This document shows positions 7,617-15,229 of a DNA stretch of 64,000 nt, in pieces; the stretch's first letter is position 1; every line of letters begins with the position of its first letter. The notes below the pieces were generated by a model. The model searched no databases and was not told the origin of the DNA. It saw only the letters and a program-made list of their open reading frames with translations. The translations under genes and the position numbers were made by a program. The DNA is taken from contig JAZRVF010000011.1 of NCBI GenBank assembly GCA_045599005.1, positions 62,001-126,000 on the forward strand, read 5' to 3'. Source of the DNA: Treponema_I sp045599005 (GTDB lineage: Bacteria; Spirochaetota; Spirochaetia; Treponematales; Treponemataceae).

Positions 7617-8000
7617 TTATTTTCCCAAAAGATAACTTTTCGAGAAACTTCCAGAAACACATTTGAATTTCAAAACACCTTCTTCGTTGGTGCTCAGGAA
7701 TGATTCTGTGTCTTTGTCAGCAAAAGTCTTGATGACATCATCAAGAGAACGTCTGTCCAGATTTGCAAACCGGATACCTTCATTTTCACAGGCTGAAGCA
7801 AAATCAGAATCAATTCCGTCTGATGCAACAACACAGATTCCATGTTTTTTTAAATTCTCGGCCGCTTCTTTCACTCTGTCACCGGATCCGAATTTCTCGC
7901 CGACAACTAAAGTTTTTGCTCCAGCATACTGTGCTGAAATGATTTCATCAGATGTGATACCTGATTTAAAAAAAGCGGTTTTTCCTCCGATTTTTTCCAT
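7617..8000 (-). CDS. orphan LeuD/aconitase-like swivel-domain protein with degenerate active site
   Basis: A 127-residue protein that I align by eye with the small subunit of isopropylmalate/homoaconitate hydratases. ITSDEIISAQY matches the LeuD VDTDAILPARY region. LVVGEKFGSGDRVKEAAENL matches the GGKNFGCGSSREHAPLGL loop, and GICVVASDGIDSDFASACENEGI matches the segment after it. The substrate-binding SSRE of real LeuD is replaced by GDRVKE, so normal hydratase activity is unlikely. No large subunit lies nearby. A GGAGG ribosome-binding site precedes the ATG. It sits downstream of cmk after a spacer with its own promoter-like sequence. The role is unknown. Confidence 0.65.
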   Translation of the reverse strand: MEKIGGKTAFFKSGITSDEIISAQYAGAKTLVVGEKFGSGDRVKEAAENLKKHGICVVASDGIDSDFASACENEGIRFANLDRRSLDDVIKTFADKDTESFLSTNEEGVLKFKCVSGSFSKSYLLGK

Positions 8001-8014
8001 TTAAATCCTCCATA

Positions 8015-8032
8015 AAAGTACAAAAGTACTTT
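8015..8032 (-). promoter_or_regulatory. palindrome upstream of the LeuD-like gene
   Basis: AAAGTAC-AAAA-GTACTTT forms a perfect inverted repeat. It lies just downstream of a possible -10 (TTATAC or TATTAT on the minus strand, about 8044-8050) and before the GGAGG. This is where a repressor would block initiation, so it is a candidate operator for the gene ending at 7617. Confidence 0.4.
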
Positions 8033-8089
8033 ACTATGAAAGTATAATAATAAATCTCGCTTCCGGTGAAAAAAATCTTTTGATTTTCC

Positions 8090-8650
8090 TTAATTTTCTA
8101 CAATCAGATTTCTTTTCTTAAGTTCATCAACAATCAGATCAACAATCTGTTCAGGATTATAGTTCTCCGTATCAATAATCAGATCAGCAAAATCATAGAC
8201 ATTATTGTCAATGTTGTACAAAGTCTTGTAGCGACCTGTGTCCTGTCTGTCACGCATTGAAGTAAAATCCATGATTTCCTGCAGATTTCCGCCTTCACGC
8301 TTGAGAATACGTTTTGCACGCTCTTCATCAGATGCATAAAGATAGACTTTAAGATCAGCGTCTTTGTACATCCAGATTGCAAGCCTGTTGCCCAGGACAC
8401 TTGATTTTTCTTTCGCAAGTTTTACTGCAGTTGTGTCTACCGTAACATCATAGGAATTGTCAGTTTTTGCAAGCTCAATTATTTCAGCAAGAGTTTTTCC
8501 TTTTTCGGCGGCCAGCTGGCGGAAAGTATAATTGATCATGGGGATTCCAAGTTTTTCCGCCAGGAGAGATGAAACCGTTGTGTTACCGCATCCGCTTTTT
8601 CCGGAAATTGCCACATGCAGTTCTTTGTTTTCTGGTACAGAATATTTCAT
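8090..8650 (-). CDS. cmk: (d)CMP kinase, archaeal-like short form
   Basis: Transfers phosphate from ATP to CMP or dCMP in pyrimidine nucleotide synthesis. The 186-residue product has the P-loop VAISGKSGCGNTTVSSLLAEKL (residues 13-34), a GKTLAEIIELA helix, and the lid region YASDEERAKRILKREGG with its Arg residues. The short length and the GIPMINYTFRQLA segment resemble the archaeal Cmk type (and AAA_33-like kinases) rather than the longer E. coli form. The start shares one base with the coaX stop (TGATG), so translation is coupled. Substrate preference is inferred from family. Confidence 0.78.
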   Translation of the reverse strand: MKYSVPENKELHVAISGKSGCGNTTVSSLLAEKLGIPMINYTFRQLAAEKGKTLAEIIELAKTDNSYDVTVDTTAVKLAKEKSSVLGNRLAIWMYKDADLKVYLYASDEERAKRILKREGGNLQEIMDFTSMRDRQDTGRYKTLYNIDNNVYDFADLIIDTENYNPEQIVDLIVDELKKRNLIVEN

Positions 8651-9453
8651 CAGAGTTTTTCTCCTTCAAGTAAAGTTGCTATTCTATGTAATCCTTTCAA
8701 TGTAAGCTGTTTGTCAACGGTCTGGAAAACACTGGAAATGGGTTTCAGTACGCTGTTCAATCCACCGGTCGCAATTACGACAATCTCATCAGGGCTGATG
8801 CCTGTCTGGACAGACATATCCTTTTTTATGGTAGCGATCAGGGATTCAACAAGACCTTTATAACCAAGGACAATTCCAGACTGTATGGAATGGATTGTAT
8901 TTGTTCCAAGGCTTGAAGGCGGTGTCTCCAAGGGGACAGAGGGAAGCTGTGCTGTATTGGTAAAAAGTGAATTCACAGCAGTCCGGAGTCCGGGTGCGAT
9001 TGCAACACCAAGGATCTCTCCTTTGTCACTGATTGCAGTCCATGTAAGGGCCGTGCCAAAATCAACAACAATGCAGGCCTTATTCAATGAACAGTAAGCT
9101 TCAACAGCATTGCACACAAGATCGGTACCGATCTCATGACGTGCGGACTCCGGGATTGTCACAGGGAGTCTGTCATAAAGCGGAGAAGATACAATCACAG
9201 GTTTTTTGCCGATCATTCTTTCAATGACAGAAACAAAAGGCCCGATGAGAAGCGGCACGACAGAACTGAGGATTGCCGATGTTATGGCACCCTGAGAAAC
9301 TCCCGCATCACGCATCAGAGAAGAAAGCATTGAAGAATACTCGTCTGAGGTACGGTTCGAGTCACTGTACATACGCCACTCATAAACAAGCTCATCATCC
9401 TGGAAAAGTGCAGTAACAATATTTGTGTTTCCTATGTCTACAGCCAACAGCAT
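8650..9453 (-). CDS. coaX: type III pantothenate kinase CoaX
   Basis: First enzyme of coenzyme A synthesis, phosphorylating pantothenate. The 267-residue protein has the three family signatures: MLLAVDIGNTNIVTALF at the N terminus, the HEIGTDLVCNAVEAY segment, and IVVDFGTALTWTAI. The C-terminal GIVLGYKGLVESLI and VVIATGGL segments complete the ASKHA fold. Length is normal. An AGGAG site lies before the ATG, and its promoter overlaps that of divergent hisS. Confidence 0.95.
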   Translation of the reverse strand: MLLAVDIGNTNIVTALFQDDELVYEWRMYSDSNRTSDEYSSMLSSLMRDAGVSQGAITSAILSSVVPLLIGPFVSVIERMIGKKPVIVSSPLYDRLPVTIPESARHEIGTDLVCNAVEAYCSLNKACIVVDFGTALTWTAISDKGEILGVAIAPGLRTAVNSLFTNTAQLPSVPLETPPSSLGTNTIHSIQSGIVLGYKGLVESLIATIKKDMSVQTGISPDEIVVIATGGLNSVLKPISSVFQTVDKQLTLKGLHRIATLLEGEKL

Positions 9454-9505
9454 TGAATTTTTCTCCTGTAAAAGTTATTATACCGACATGGAAACACTCA
9501 TACAA
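9453..9505. promoter_or_regulatory. divergent coaX/hisS promoters sharing one -10 box
   Basis: Plus strand: TTGAAT at 9453-9458, spacer 17, TATTAT at 9476-9481, then six bases to the hisS ATG at 9488. Minus strand: TTGTAT (9505-9500), spacer 17, TATAAT (9482-9477). The two -10 boxes are the two strands of TATTATA, so polymerase can occupy only one direction at a time. The hisS side leaves no room for a ribosome-binding site; the coaX side has a normal AGGAG leader. Confidence 0.65.
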
Positions 9506-10810
9506 CCCAAAGTATTAAAAGGCTTCCGCGATTTTTTACCGGAAGCGGAAATCAAACGCGCATTGTTGCAGGAAAAACTTACAAAAGCTTTCAGAGCCTA
9601 TGGTTTTGTACCGATTGATACACCTGTTCTTGAATACTCTGAGATTCTTCTGCGCAAAAGCAACGGTGAGACAGAAAAACAGGTTTTCCGTTTTGAAGAC
9701 AACGGAAAGCGTGATGTTGCCCTCAGATTTGACCTTACAGTTCCCTTTGCACGTTTTGTTGCCGAACATAAAGACGAACTTTACTTTCCTTTCAAACGCT
9801 ATCATATTGCAAAAGTCTGGCGCGGAGAGAAACCTCAGGCCGGCCGTTACCGGGAATTCGTGCAGTGTGACTTCGACATGGTCGGTTCTGATTCCGCCTG
9901 TGCAGATTTCGAAATCCTTTCTCTGATGAAAAGCGCACTTGCAGCAATCGGTGTTGAGGATATCACAATCCGTATGAGTCACCGCGGTGTTTTCAACGCA
10001 TTCCTCAAAACTGTGGGCGCCACAGACAGAAGCGAGGAAGTTCTGCGTATTGTTGACAAACTTGCAAAGATCGGTGAGGAAGAAGTTTCCCGTCAGCTTA
10101 CAGAACTTCTTGACGGCGATGCAGAAAAAAGCGCGAAAGTTCTGGAGTTTATCAAAGGTGCTGATTCCTTCGATTCAACCCTGGACCTGATGGCCCGTCT
10201 TTCAAAGGCAGATACTGATGAAGATGCGGCAAAAGCCGTGAACCGCCTTAAAGAAGTTCGCAGAATGATGGAAGCTGCAGGAATTGAATCAACATTTGTT
10301 CTTGATCCTTCCATTACACGCGGTCTTGATTACTATACAGGAATCGTTTATGAAACATTCCTCAACAAACTTCCTTCAATCGGTTCAGTATGTTCCGGTG
10401 GACGTTATGACAACCTGGCCGGTCTTTACATGAAAGACAGAATTCCTGGAGTCGGTTCTTCAATCGGCCTTGACCGCCTGATTGCAGGCCTTGACCAGCT
10501 GGAAGCCGCAGAAGCCCGTGGAAGTTTTCTTGATGCCGAAATCTTCTGCATGGATGACAGTCTTTCAGTCCATTACCAGAAAGTTGCAGGACAGTTGAGA
10601 GCAGCCGGACTTGCATGCGAAGTTTTCCCTGATGCGAAAAAAATCGGACAGCAGTACACCGTTGCCGAAAAGAAAGGTATTCCTTTCGGAATCATCATTA
10701 AAGCGGAAGATGCTGAAAACAATGTCCTCACACTGAAAAATCTCAGAACCCGTGAACAGTTCGAGAAAATCAGCGTTCAGGAATGTATTGAGAAGTTAAA
10801 AAACAACTAA
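9488..10810 (+). CDS. hisS: histidine--tRNA ligase
   Basis: Class II aminoacyl-tRNA synthetase charging tRNA-His. The 440-residue protein starts METLIQPKVLKGFRDFLP. It has motif 2 around KVWRGEKPQAGRYREFVQCDFD, the histidine-specific RGLDYYTGIVYE segment, motif 3 SIGLDRLIAGL, and a C-terminal anticodon-binding domain. I chose the ATG at 9488 because the upstream in-frame codons lack homology and the -10 box ends only six bases before it. There is no Shine-Dalgarno, so the mRNA is probably leaderless. The end overlaps the convergent kinase gene by four bases. Confidence 0.96.
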   Translation: METLIQPKVLKGFRDFLPEAEIKRALLQEKLTKAFRAYGFVPIDTPVLEYSEILLRKSNGETEKQVFRFEDNGKRDVALRFDLTVPFARFVAEHKDELYFPFKRYHIAKVWRGEKPQAGRYREFVQCDFDMVGSDSACADFEILSLMKSALAAIGVEDITIRMSHRGVFNAFLKTVGATDRSEEVLRIVDKLAKIGEEEVSRQLTELLDGDAEKSAKVLEFIKGADSFDSTLDLMARLSKADTDEDAAKAVNRLKEVRRMMEAAGIESTFVLDPSITRGLDYYTGIVYETFLNKLPSIGSVCSGGRYDNLAGLYMKDRIPGVGSSIGLDRLIAGLDQLEAAEARGSFLDAEIFCMDDSLSVHYQKVAGQLRAAGLACEVFPDAKKIGQQYTVAEKKGIPFGIIIKAEDAENNVLTLKNLRTREQFEKISVQECIEKLKNN

Positions 10811-11757
10811 AAACCAATTTCTGCAAACTGGGCGTCGGTCAGTCCGGCGCCTTCTGTTGCAACCACTTTCGCGGAAACCATATTTGCTTTTTTTACAGCT
10901 TCCACATAGGAAAGCCCTTTTTTCTTTGCAGAGATGACTGCTCCCAGGTGGGAATCCCCTGCTCCAATCGTATCAACAACCTCTGTTCTGCAGGCAGGAC
11001 AATGAATAATCCCGGAAGAAGGGTTTTCAAAGAGATAGGCACCGTCACTTCCAGATGTGATAATCACGCAGTTTTCTGTTTTTTTATAAAGAGCCTCTGC
11101 AAGAGTGGAAACATCAGACTGCTTTATTCCGCAGCAACGCTCTGCCAATGTCCTGGCTTCAGAAAGACTCAGATGGAGAACCGGATTCAAAGCCAGCAGA
11201 TCATCAAGCATTTTCTGGGGTAAAAAAGCAACACGGGAACTGACTGAAAGAAAAATCTGGAAATCGTCAGTATTCTTTTTACGGCGCAGCTCAACAAGAA
11301 ATTCAAGAATATCCTTTCCTGTGGGCTCTTCAAGTTCAATACCACAGACAAAAGCACTGTCAAAGGAATTCTCCGGAACTGACTTCATCCACTTTTTGTT
11401 GAACAGATATTCAGCGCCATGATGTGCTATAAAAGTCCGTTCACCATCACTTTCAACAAAGCAGTAACAGCATCCGTTTTCCACAGAATCAAGGCGGACA
11501 AAAGGCTCAATACCCCTCTCTGCCAGCCGTGAGGCGACAAAATCCCCGTAAATCCCGGACCCGACAGGAGAACAGAGGACATAGGGAGTCTTTGAATGAC
11601 GGAGTATTTCTGACACATTGAAAGCACAGCCACCAAGCTTAACAGACTGGCTTTTTGTATTGGAGTCTTCCCCTGTTTTGGGAAGTTTATCAATGTTGAC
11701 AACCACATCAGCCACAGTGGAGCCGATTACTAAAGTTTTAAGTGATTCTGAAAGCAT
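10807..11757 (-). CDS. PfkB-family carbohydrate/nucleoside kinase
   Basis: A 316-residue ribokinase-like sugar or nucleoside kinase. It has the N-terminal segment TLVIGSTVADVVVNIDKLPKTGED, the LGGCAFNVSEILR substrate-binding region, and the C-terminal PfkB signature EVVDTIGAGDSHLGAV with the catalytic Asp in GAGD. The precise substrate cannot be told; ribose, fructose and nucleosides are all possible. It is the last gene of an operon of lipoproteins and membrane proteins and starts three bases after the preceding stop. Confidence 0.88.
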   Translation of the reverse strand: MLSESLKTLVIGSTVADVVVNIDKLPKTGEDSNTKSQSVKLGGCAFNVSEILRHSKTPYVLCSPVGSGIYGDFVASRLAERGIEPFVRLDSVENGCCYCFVESDGERTFIAHHGAEYLFNKKWMKSVPENSFDSAFVCGIELEEPTGKDILEFLVELRRKKNTDDFQIFLSVSSRVAFLPQKMLDDLLALNPVLHLSLSEARTLAERCCGIKQSDVSTLAEALYKKTENCVIITSGSDGAYLFENPSSGIIHCPACRTEVVDTIGAGDSHLGAVISAKKKGLSYVEAVKKANMVSAKVVATEGAGLTDAQFAEIGF

Positions 11758-11760
11758 TTA

Positions 11761-12150
11761 CTACCTGTTTAACTCTCTGGAAGCTTCCTGAGCCTGTAAA
11801 AAATTGCTATATAACTGGACGTCAGATTCACAAAGCCACCCCTGCGAACATTCATACCAAAGCTGCGTAACATTTCCGCTTTTTACATATTTTTTGCCTT
11901 TTACCTCAACAATATCCGCAAGCCGACCGTTGTCTGAGACAAGAGCACTTTTTGCAGGCTTTTCTCTGTATGCAGCATAAGGTTCTGAAATAACAAGAAA
12001 TTCCACAGAAACCGGAAGCCCTTCAACAGAAGAAAAATCAGCAGGAACATCATTTTTTCTTCTGTCGCAGGAAACAGGAGAAAAAACAGAAAAAAGAAAA
12101 AGATAAAAAAAGAAAAGAGTAAGATTATTCTGACTTTCTGCTTTCTTCAT
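11761..12150 (-). CDS. small putative lipoprotein
   Basis: A 129-residue protein with a hydrophobic signal segment (LTLFFFYLFLFSVFSPVSC) ending in a Cys that fits a lipobox, followed by RRKND. The mature part has a YAAYREKPAKSALVSDNGRL segment and VTQLWYECSQGWLCESDV, which recall a bacterial SH3-type fold, but I do not recognise the family. Its first 26 bases overlap the end of the Nudix gene. Probably an outer-membrane or periplasmic lipoprotein. Confidence 0.7.
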   Translation of the reverse strand: MKKAESQNNLTLFFFYLFLFSVFSPVSCDRRKNDVPADFSSVEGLPVSVEFLVISEPYAAYREKPAKSALVSDNGRLADIVEVKGKKYVKSGNVTQLWYECSQGWLCESDVQLYSNFLQAQEASRELNR

Positions 12151-12565
12151 ATTTCAATATTTCCGGATAAATCGAAAGATCAGAATCAACAAAATCAAGC
12201 TGCCCGACAGTACTCAAAGGGACGAATCTGGCTTCTGTATGTTCAGTAAACACAAGGGAAGAAAGATCATTGTAAAGTTCTGGATCGGCAAAACTGATTT
12301 CAAAAGCATGAAGATGATTGATTTTTCCATTATGCTCAAAAATCCCGTCGCAGATATGATTCCCGACGATTATTTCAGCGGAAAACTCTTCTTCATACTC
12401 CCTCCGAAGCGTCAGTTCGAAAGCTTCGTCGCCTTCAACCTTTCCTCCGGGGAATTCCCAACGACCTCCCATCTGTCCGACAGGATTGCGCTTGGCAATA
12501 AAAACTTTCGGCTCACTGCCAGTAAGAAGAATTCCGGCAACAGAATGACATTCACCTTTCATCAC
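12125..12565 (-). CDS. Nudix hydrolase, MutT-like
   Basis: A 146-residue nucleotide diphosphate hydrolase. The Nudix box runs GGKVEGDEAFELTLRREYEE, matching G-x5-E-x7-R-E-x2-E-E, with Phe in place of the usual Gly after the last acidic pair. The VFIAKRNPVGQMGGRWEFPGG segment resembles MutT and related CTP/8-oxo-dGTP cleaning enzymes. It overlaps its upstream neighbour by four bases (ATGA). Substrate not determinable from sequence; 8-oxo-dGTP is the best guess. Confidence 0.88.
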   Translation of the reverse strand: MMKGECHSVAGILLTGSEPKVFIAKRNPVGQMGGRWEFPGGKVEGDEAFELTLRREYEEEFSAEIIVGNHICDGIFEHNGKINHLHAFEISFADPELYNDLSSLVFTEHTEARFVPLSTVGQLDFVDSDLSIYPEILKYEESRKSE

Positions 12566-12957
12566 AGCACACTCACAGTCGGGAAAAAGAAATGAAGGAA
12601 GCAGACTGCAAGAGACACAAATCCCAAATACTTCCGTCCACCAGTTGCAATGTAATCAAGAAAACCTGGAACCGTCAGATTCATCTTGGAGTATTCCCGG
12701 TAATAATTCAGAAGAAAACACAGACCGCAGATTATCGAGGTAAGGGCCGGCAGAAGATCCCCGATTATTACATAACCACCGGCAACAACAAACAGTTTTA
12801 CAAGACCGACAAAAACGCAGACAAATCCGAAAATCTGAAGAAAGGAATCCTTCCGCTGTCTGTCAAACTGATCCGCAAAAGGAAGAACGTCCTCAAAAGC
12901 CAGATAAGCACCGCCAATTCCAGTGCAAACAACCGCAAGAAAATAAAACTGAAGCAT
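12562..12957 (-). CDS. small integral membrane protein
   Basis: A 131-residue hydrophobic protein with about four predicted membrane helices: FLAVVCTGIGGAYLAF, FLQIFGFVCVFVGLVKLFVV, GDLLPALTSIICGLCFLLNY and YLGFVSLAVCFLHFFF. No catalytic motif is seen. GAGGTAAAT precedes the ATG. It is coupled to the Nudix gene. Probably conserved in treponemes; function unknown. Confidence 0.72.
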   Translation of the reverse strand: MLQFYFLAVVCTGIGGAYLAFEDVLPFADQFDRQRKDSFLQIFGFVCVFVGLVKLFVVAGGYVIIGDLLPALTSIICGLCFLLNYYREYSKMNLTVPGFLDYIATGGRKYLGFVSLAVCFLHFFFPTVSVL

Positions 12958-13005
12958 ATTTACCTCAAATATCTAAAACCTGACAACAAACCGCGATTAA
13001 TCCAA

Positions 13006-13542
13006 TCAGTTTTTCGAAACCGCTGCTTCAAGTTTTTTTTGAGAATCTGTCGTGTAAATTTCGGCAGTCACCTGGATTATATCATAATCCTGGAAAATTG
13101 TCCGTAAGAAAAGTTCTTCTCCGTCATAAAATCCTGACAGATTTTCTTTCTGAATAACATTTTTCTCTTTATCCAGTCCGCAGATTTCAGCGGAAACAGT
13201 CCCGGAAAAACTGCTGTTTTTTTTCTTTGGAGGAGAAAACATAAGACTGATGTATACAGAATCATCATAAGAGAAGGCATTCAGTTCAGCATTAATGCCT
13301 GAAACAGTTCCTGAATTTGAAAGACGGGCCGTGAAAGTGATAAACAGAGATAAAACGAGTGCAAAAACAAGAACAACAAATACAATTCTTGAAGAACGTT
13401 GATAAAACAACATTCTGAACAATCCCTTGGGAGGCATTTTCATCGTTCCGTTGTAATAATCCTGAACATTTTTCGGAGCATTTTCAAGACGCTTCTGGCG
13501 GTTGTAATAAAAATTCAGCCCTGAATTTTCCTGATCTTCCAT
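13006..13542 (-). CDS. single-pass membrane protein of unknown function
   Basis: A 178-residue protein. Residues 1-50 are polar and basic (NFYYNRQKRLENAPKNVQDYY), then one membrane helix (IVFVVLVFALVLSLFITF), then an extracytoplasmic domain rich in beta strands with VYISLMFSPPKKKNSSFSG and QVTAEIYTTDSQKKLEAAV. It starts nine bases after the propeller lipoprotein gene. I do not recognise a family. Confidence 0.7.
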   Translation of the reverse strand: MEDQENSGLNFYYNRQKRLENAPKNVQDYYNGTMKMPPKGLFRMLFYQRSSRIVFVVLVFALVLSLFITFTARLSNSGTVSGINAELNAFSYDDSVYISLMFSPPKKKNSSFSGTVSAEICGLDKEKNVIQKENLSGFYDGEELFLRTIFQDYDIIQVTAEIYTTDSQKKLEAAVSKN

Positions 13543-13551
13543 AAAACCCCG

Positions 13552-14823
13552 TTACTTAAAATTCAAAGTGACAGAGGAAACACCGTTCAGAATTGAATCA
13601 ATGACAGAATCGGTGCGCCACCAGATAACAGAAGCCCTGTCTCCCTGACAATGCAAGGCTGAAATGATTCCTTCAGGAGAAACATTCAGATCATGGTAAA
13701 CAAGATTCTTTGTATCACACGAAAGGTTGCGCCTGATACTTTTCTGACCACCGGCATGGACAAAACAGACAGAATAACCGTTATCCTCTGCAATGCAGAA
13801 ATAAAACCAGCCGGATTCCGTCATGCCAAGAAAATCATAAGGAATGGAATAGGACACACGGCTGTAATCTTCAACAATTGTCTTTTCGTAAACAGGAATG
13901 TGTATCGGGCTTTCATAAGTTCCGGACTCCAGATTCAGAGGATAAAGCAATGTCTTGCCGAATTTCATCCCTGCGAGGATTTTTGTGGACTCATCATATT
14001 CAACATAACTGTAGTCAATCTTCAGATACAGTTTCTGTTCATTGTAGTCCGGGAAAACCGTGTCTAAATGTGCAAAAAGTTCCTTATTCCTGTCTTCTTC
14101 TTCAAGAGGCAGCTGATTATAGTCAAAGGGAATCTGATACTTAAGAAAACCATCAGAAGAAAACCAGTATGCGATTGCCTGCTTCTCAGTTATTGCAGTT
14201 ACAACAAGCTCATTCTGTGAATTTGTATAAATATCTGTTATATAAGGAAATGGAGTTCCACCCGGTCCCTGCTGGCCTATATAGTCAACAAAATCACCGT
14301 CACTGGAGAAACGCAGGACAACCTGTCTAAGAAGCATGTCATCCTCAGTACTGAATTCATAGCGGTCATCACTCAGATAATCAACAACATAAAAATTGCG
14401 CTCCGTATCCACAGCAAGAGACGAAATGTTCCTGAAAGAGTAAGTGGTAGCGCGCTGTGTCGCATTGTCTGAGGCAATTCCATCTGACTGAAGCTGGATA
14501 CCGGAAAATTCAATGAAAGAAGGGACAGGATTTTTTTCTTCGTTATAGCAGACAGAAATCAGGTCTCCGTAAGAATTGAACTGACATACTTTGCCCGCTT
14601 CCGAATCAGCTACAAAAAAGAAACCGTTTTTCATTGCAATGGCTGCTTTATGATTGCTCCCTGTAAGATTTGAAAACAGAGGCAGCTCGTTTTCGTAGAT
14701 CCCATAAGGAATGGAAAACAGAGATTCTGTACTGAGAGAAGAAACAGCGGAAGTTTCTTCACAGGAGGGAAAAAGCAGGCAGAGCCCGGCCAGAAACAAA
14801 GCAAAAATAGAGTTTTTCATCAA
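13552..14823 (-). CDS. lipoprotein with NHL-like beta-propeller
   Basis: A 423-residue exported lipoprotein. The signal peptide MMKNSIFALFLAGLCLLFPSC ends in a lipobox Cys. The mature protein repeats segments of about 45 residues such as FFVADSEAGKVCQFNSYGDLISV and NFYVVDYLSDD with VVLRFSSDGDFVDYIGQQG, the pattern of NHL-type propellers that bind ligands or proteins. NHL lipoproteins are known in treponemes. It begins 20 bases after the tmRNA 3' end with no clear ribosome-binding site, and is the first gene of the operon down to the PfkB kinase. Confidence 0.78.
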   Translation of the reverse strand: MMKNSIFALFLAGLCLLFPSCEETSAVSSLSTESLFSIPYGIYENELPLFSNLTGSNHKAAIAMKNGFFFVADSEAGKVCQFNSYGDLISVCYNEEKNPVPSFIEFSGIQLQSDGIASDNATQRATTYSFRNISSLAVDTERNFYVVDYLSDDRYEFSTEDDMLLRQVVLRFSSDGDFVDYIGQQGPGGTPFPYITDIYTNSQNELVVTAITEKQAIAYWFSSDGFLKYQIPFDYNQLPLEEEDRNKELFAHLDTVFPDYNEQKLYLKIDYSYVEYDESTKILAGMKFGKTLLYPLNLESGTYESPIHIPVYEKTIVEDYSRVSYSIPYDFLGMTESGWFYFCIAEDNGYSVCFVHAGGQKSIRRNLSCDTKNLVYHDLNVSPEGIISALHCQGDRASVIWWRTDSVIDSILNGVSSVTLNFK

Positions 14824-14843
14824 CAGTTTTTTCTCGAAAAGAA

Positions 14844-15209
14844 TGGAGGTGGCGGGAATTGAACCCGCGTCCGAGTGAGCGAACCAAAAGCCTCTACAAG
14901 TTTATCAGTGCGAGGTAGTTGTCGGGAAACGGTAGCAGCACCGCAAGCGTCGTCTCCGTATCCTGCTGAAAGTCCCTTATGCGTTGCAGAATCCACATAA
15001 AGCAAGCTCTGGTTAGCAACGGACAGGCAAACCGCTCAGAGCAGTGCCGAATGCCGTCCGGTAGGTTATGCAGCGAGAGCGAACTCTTCTTCTGCTTCTA
15101 CGAAATAATCGCGTTTTTTGGCAATTATAGTTTTTGTCAGTTCAGAGGACTGGCGACCTCACTTGCAACTGATGACCACGAACACACCCGTCGAAACCGG
15201 TGCACCCCC
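14844..15209 (-). ncRNA. ssrA: tmRNA (ssrA)
   Basis: Rescues stalled ribosomes and tags incomplete proteins. The 5' end GGGGGTG (15209-15203) pairs with CACCTCC (14851-14845) to form the seven-base-pair acceptor stem, and the discriminator A is at 14844; CCA is not encoded. The 5' half holds GTGCACCGGTTTCGACGGG and the 3' half CGCGGGTTCAATTCCCGC (T arm), both typical. The tag frame runs from a GCC resume codon at 15122 to TAA at 15066, giving AKKRDYFVEAEEEFALAA. The gene starts 20 bases after nadE; TATCAT at 15218-15223 could be a -10. Confidence 0.96.
15066..15122 (-). other. tmRNA tag reading frame
   Basis: Resume codon GCC, then 17 more sense codons and TAA. The peptide AKKRDYFVEAEEEFALAA ends in the ALAA degron recognised by ClpXP-type proteases. 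At 18 residues it is longer than the E. coli tag (ANDENYALAA) and carries an acidic EAEEE stretch. Confidence 0.85.
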
Positions 15210-15229
15210 AATCACTGATGATAAATATA

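Noticed and set aside
9454..9487. Possible T-box leader for hisS
   Set aside because: Only 34 bases separate coaX and hisS; there is no room.
12125..12565. Nudix box altered at its last Gly as a sign of inactivity
   Set aside because: The catalytic REx2EE residues are intact; the Gly to Phe change alone does not imply loss of activity.
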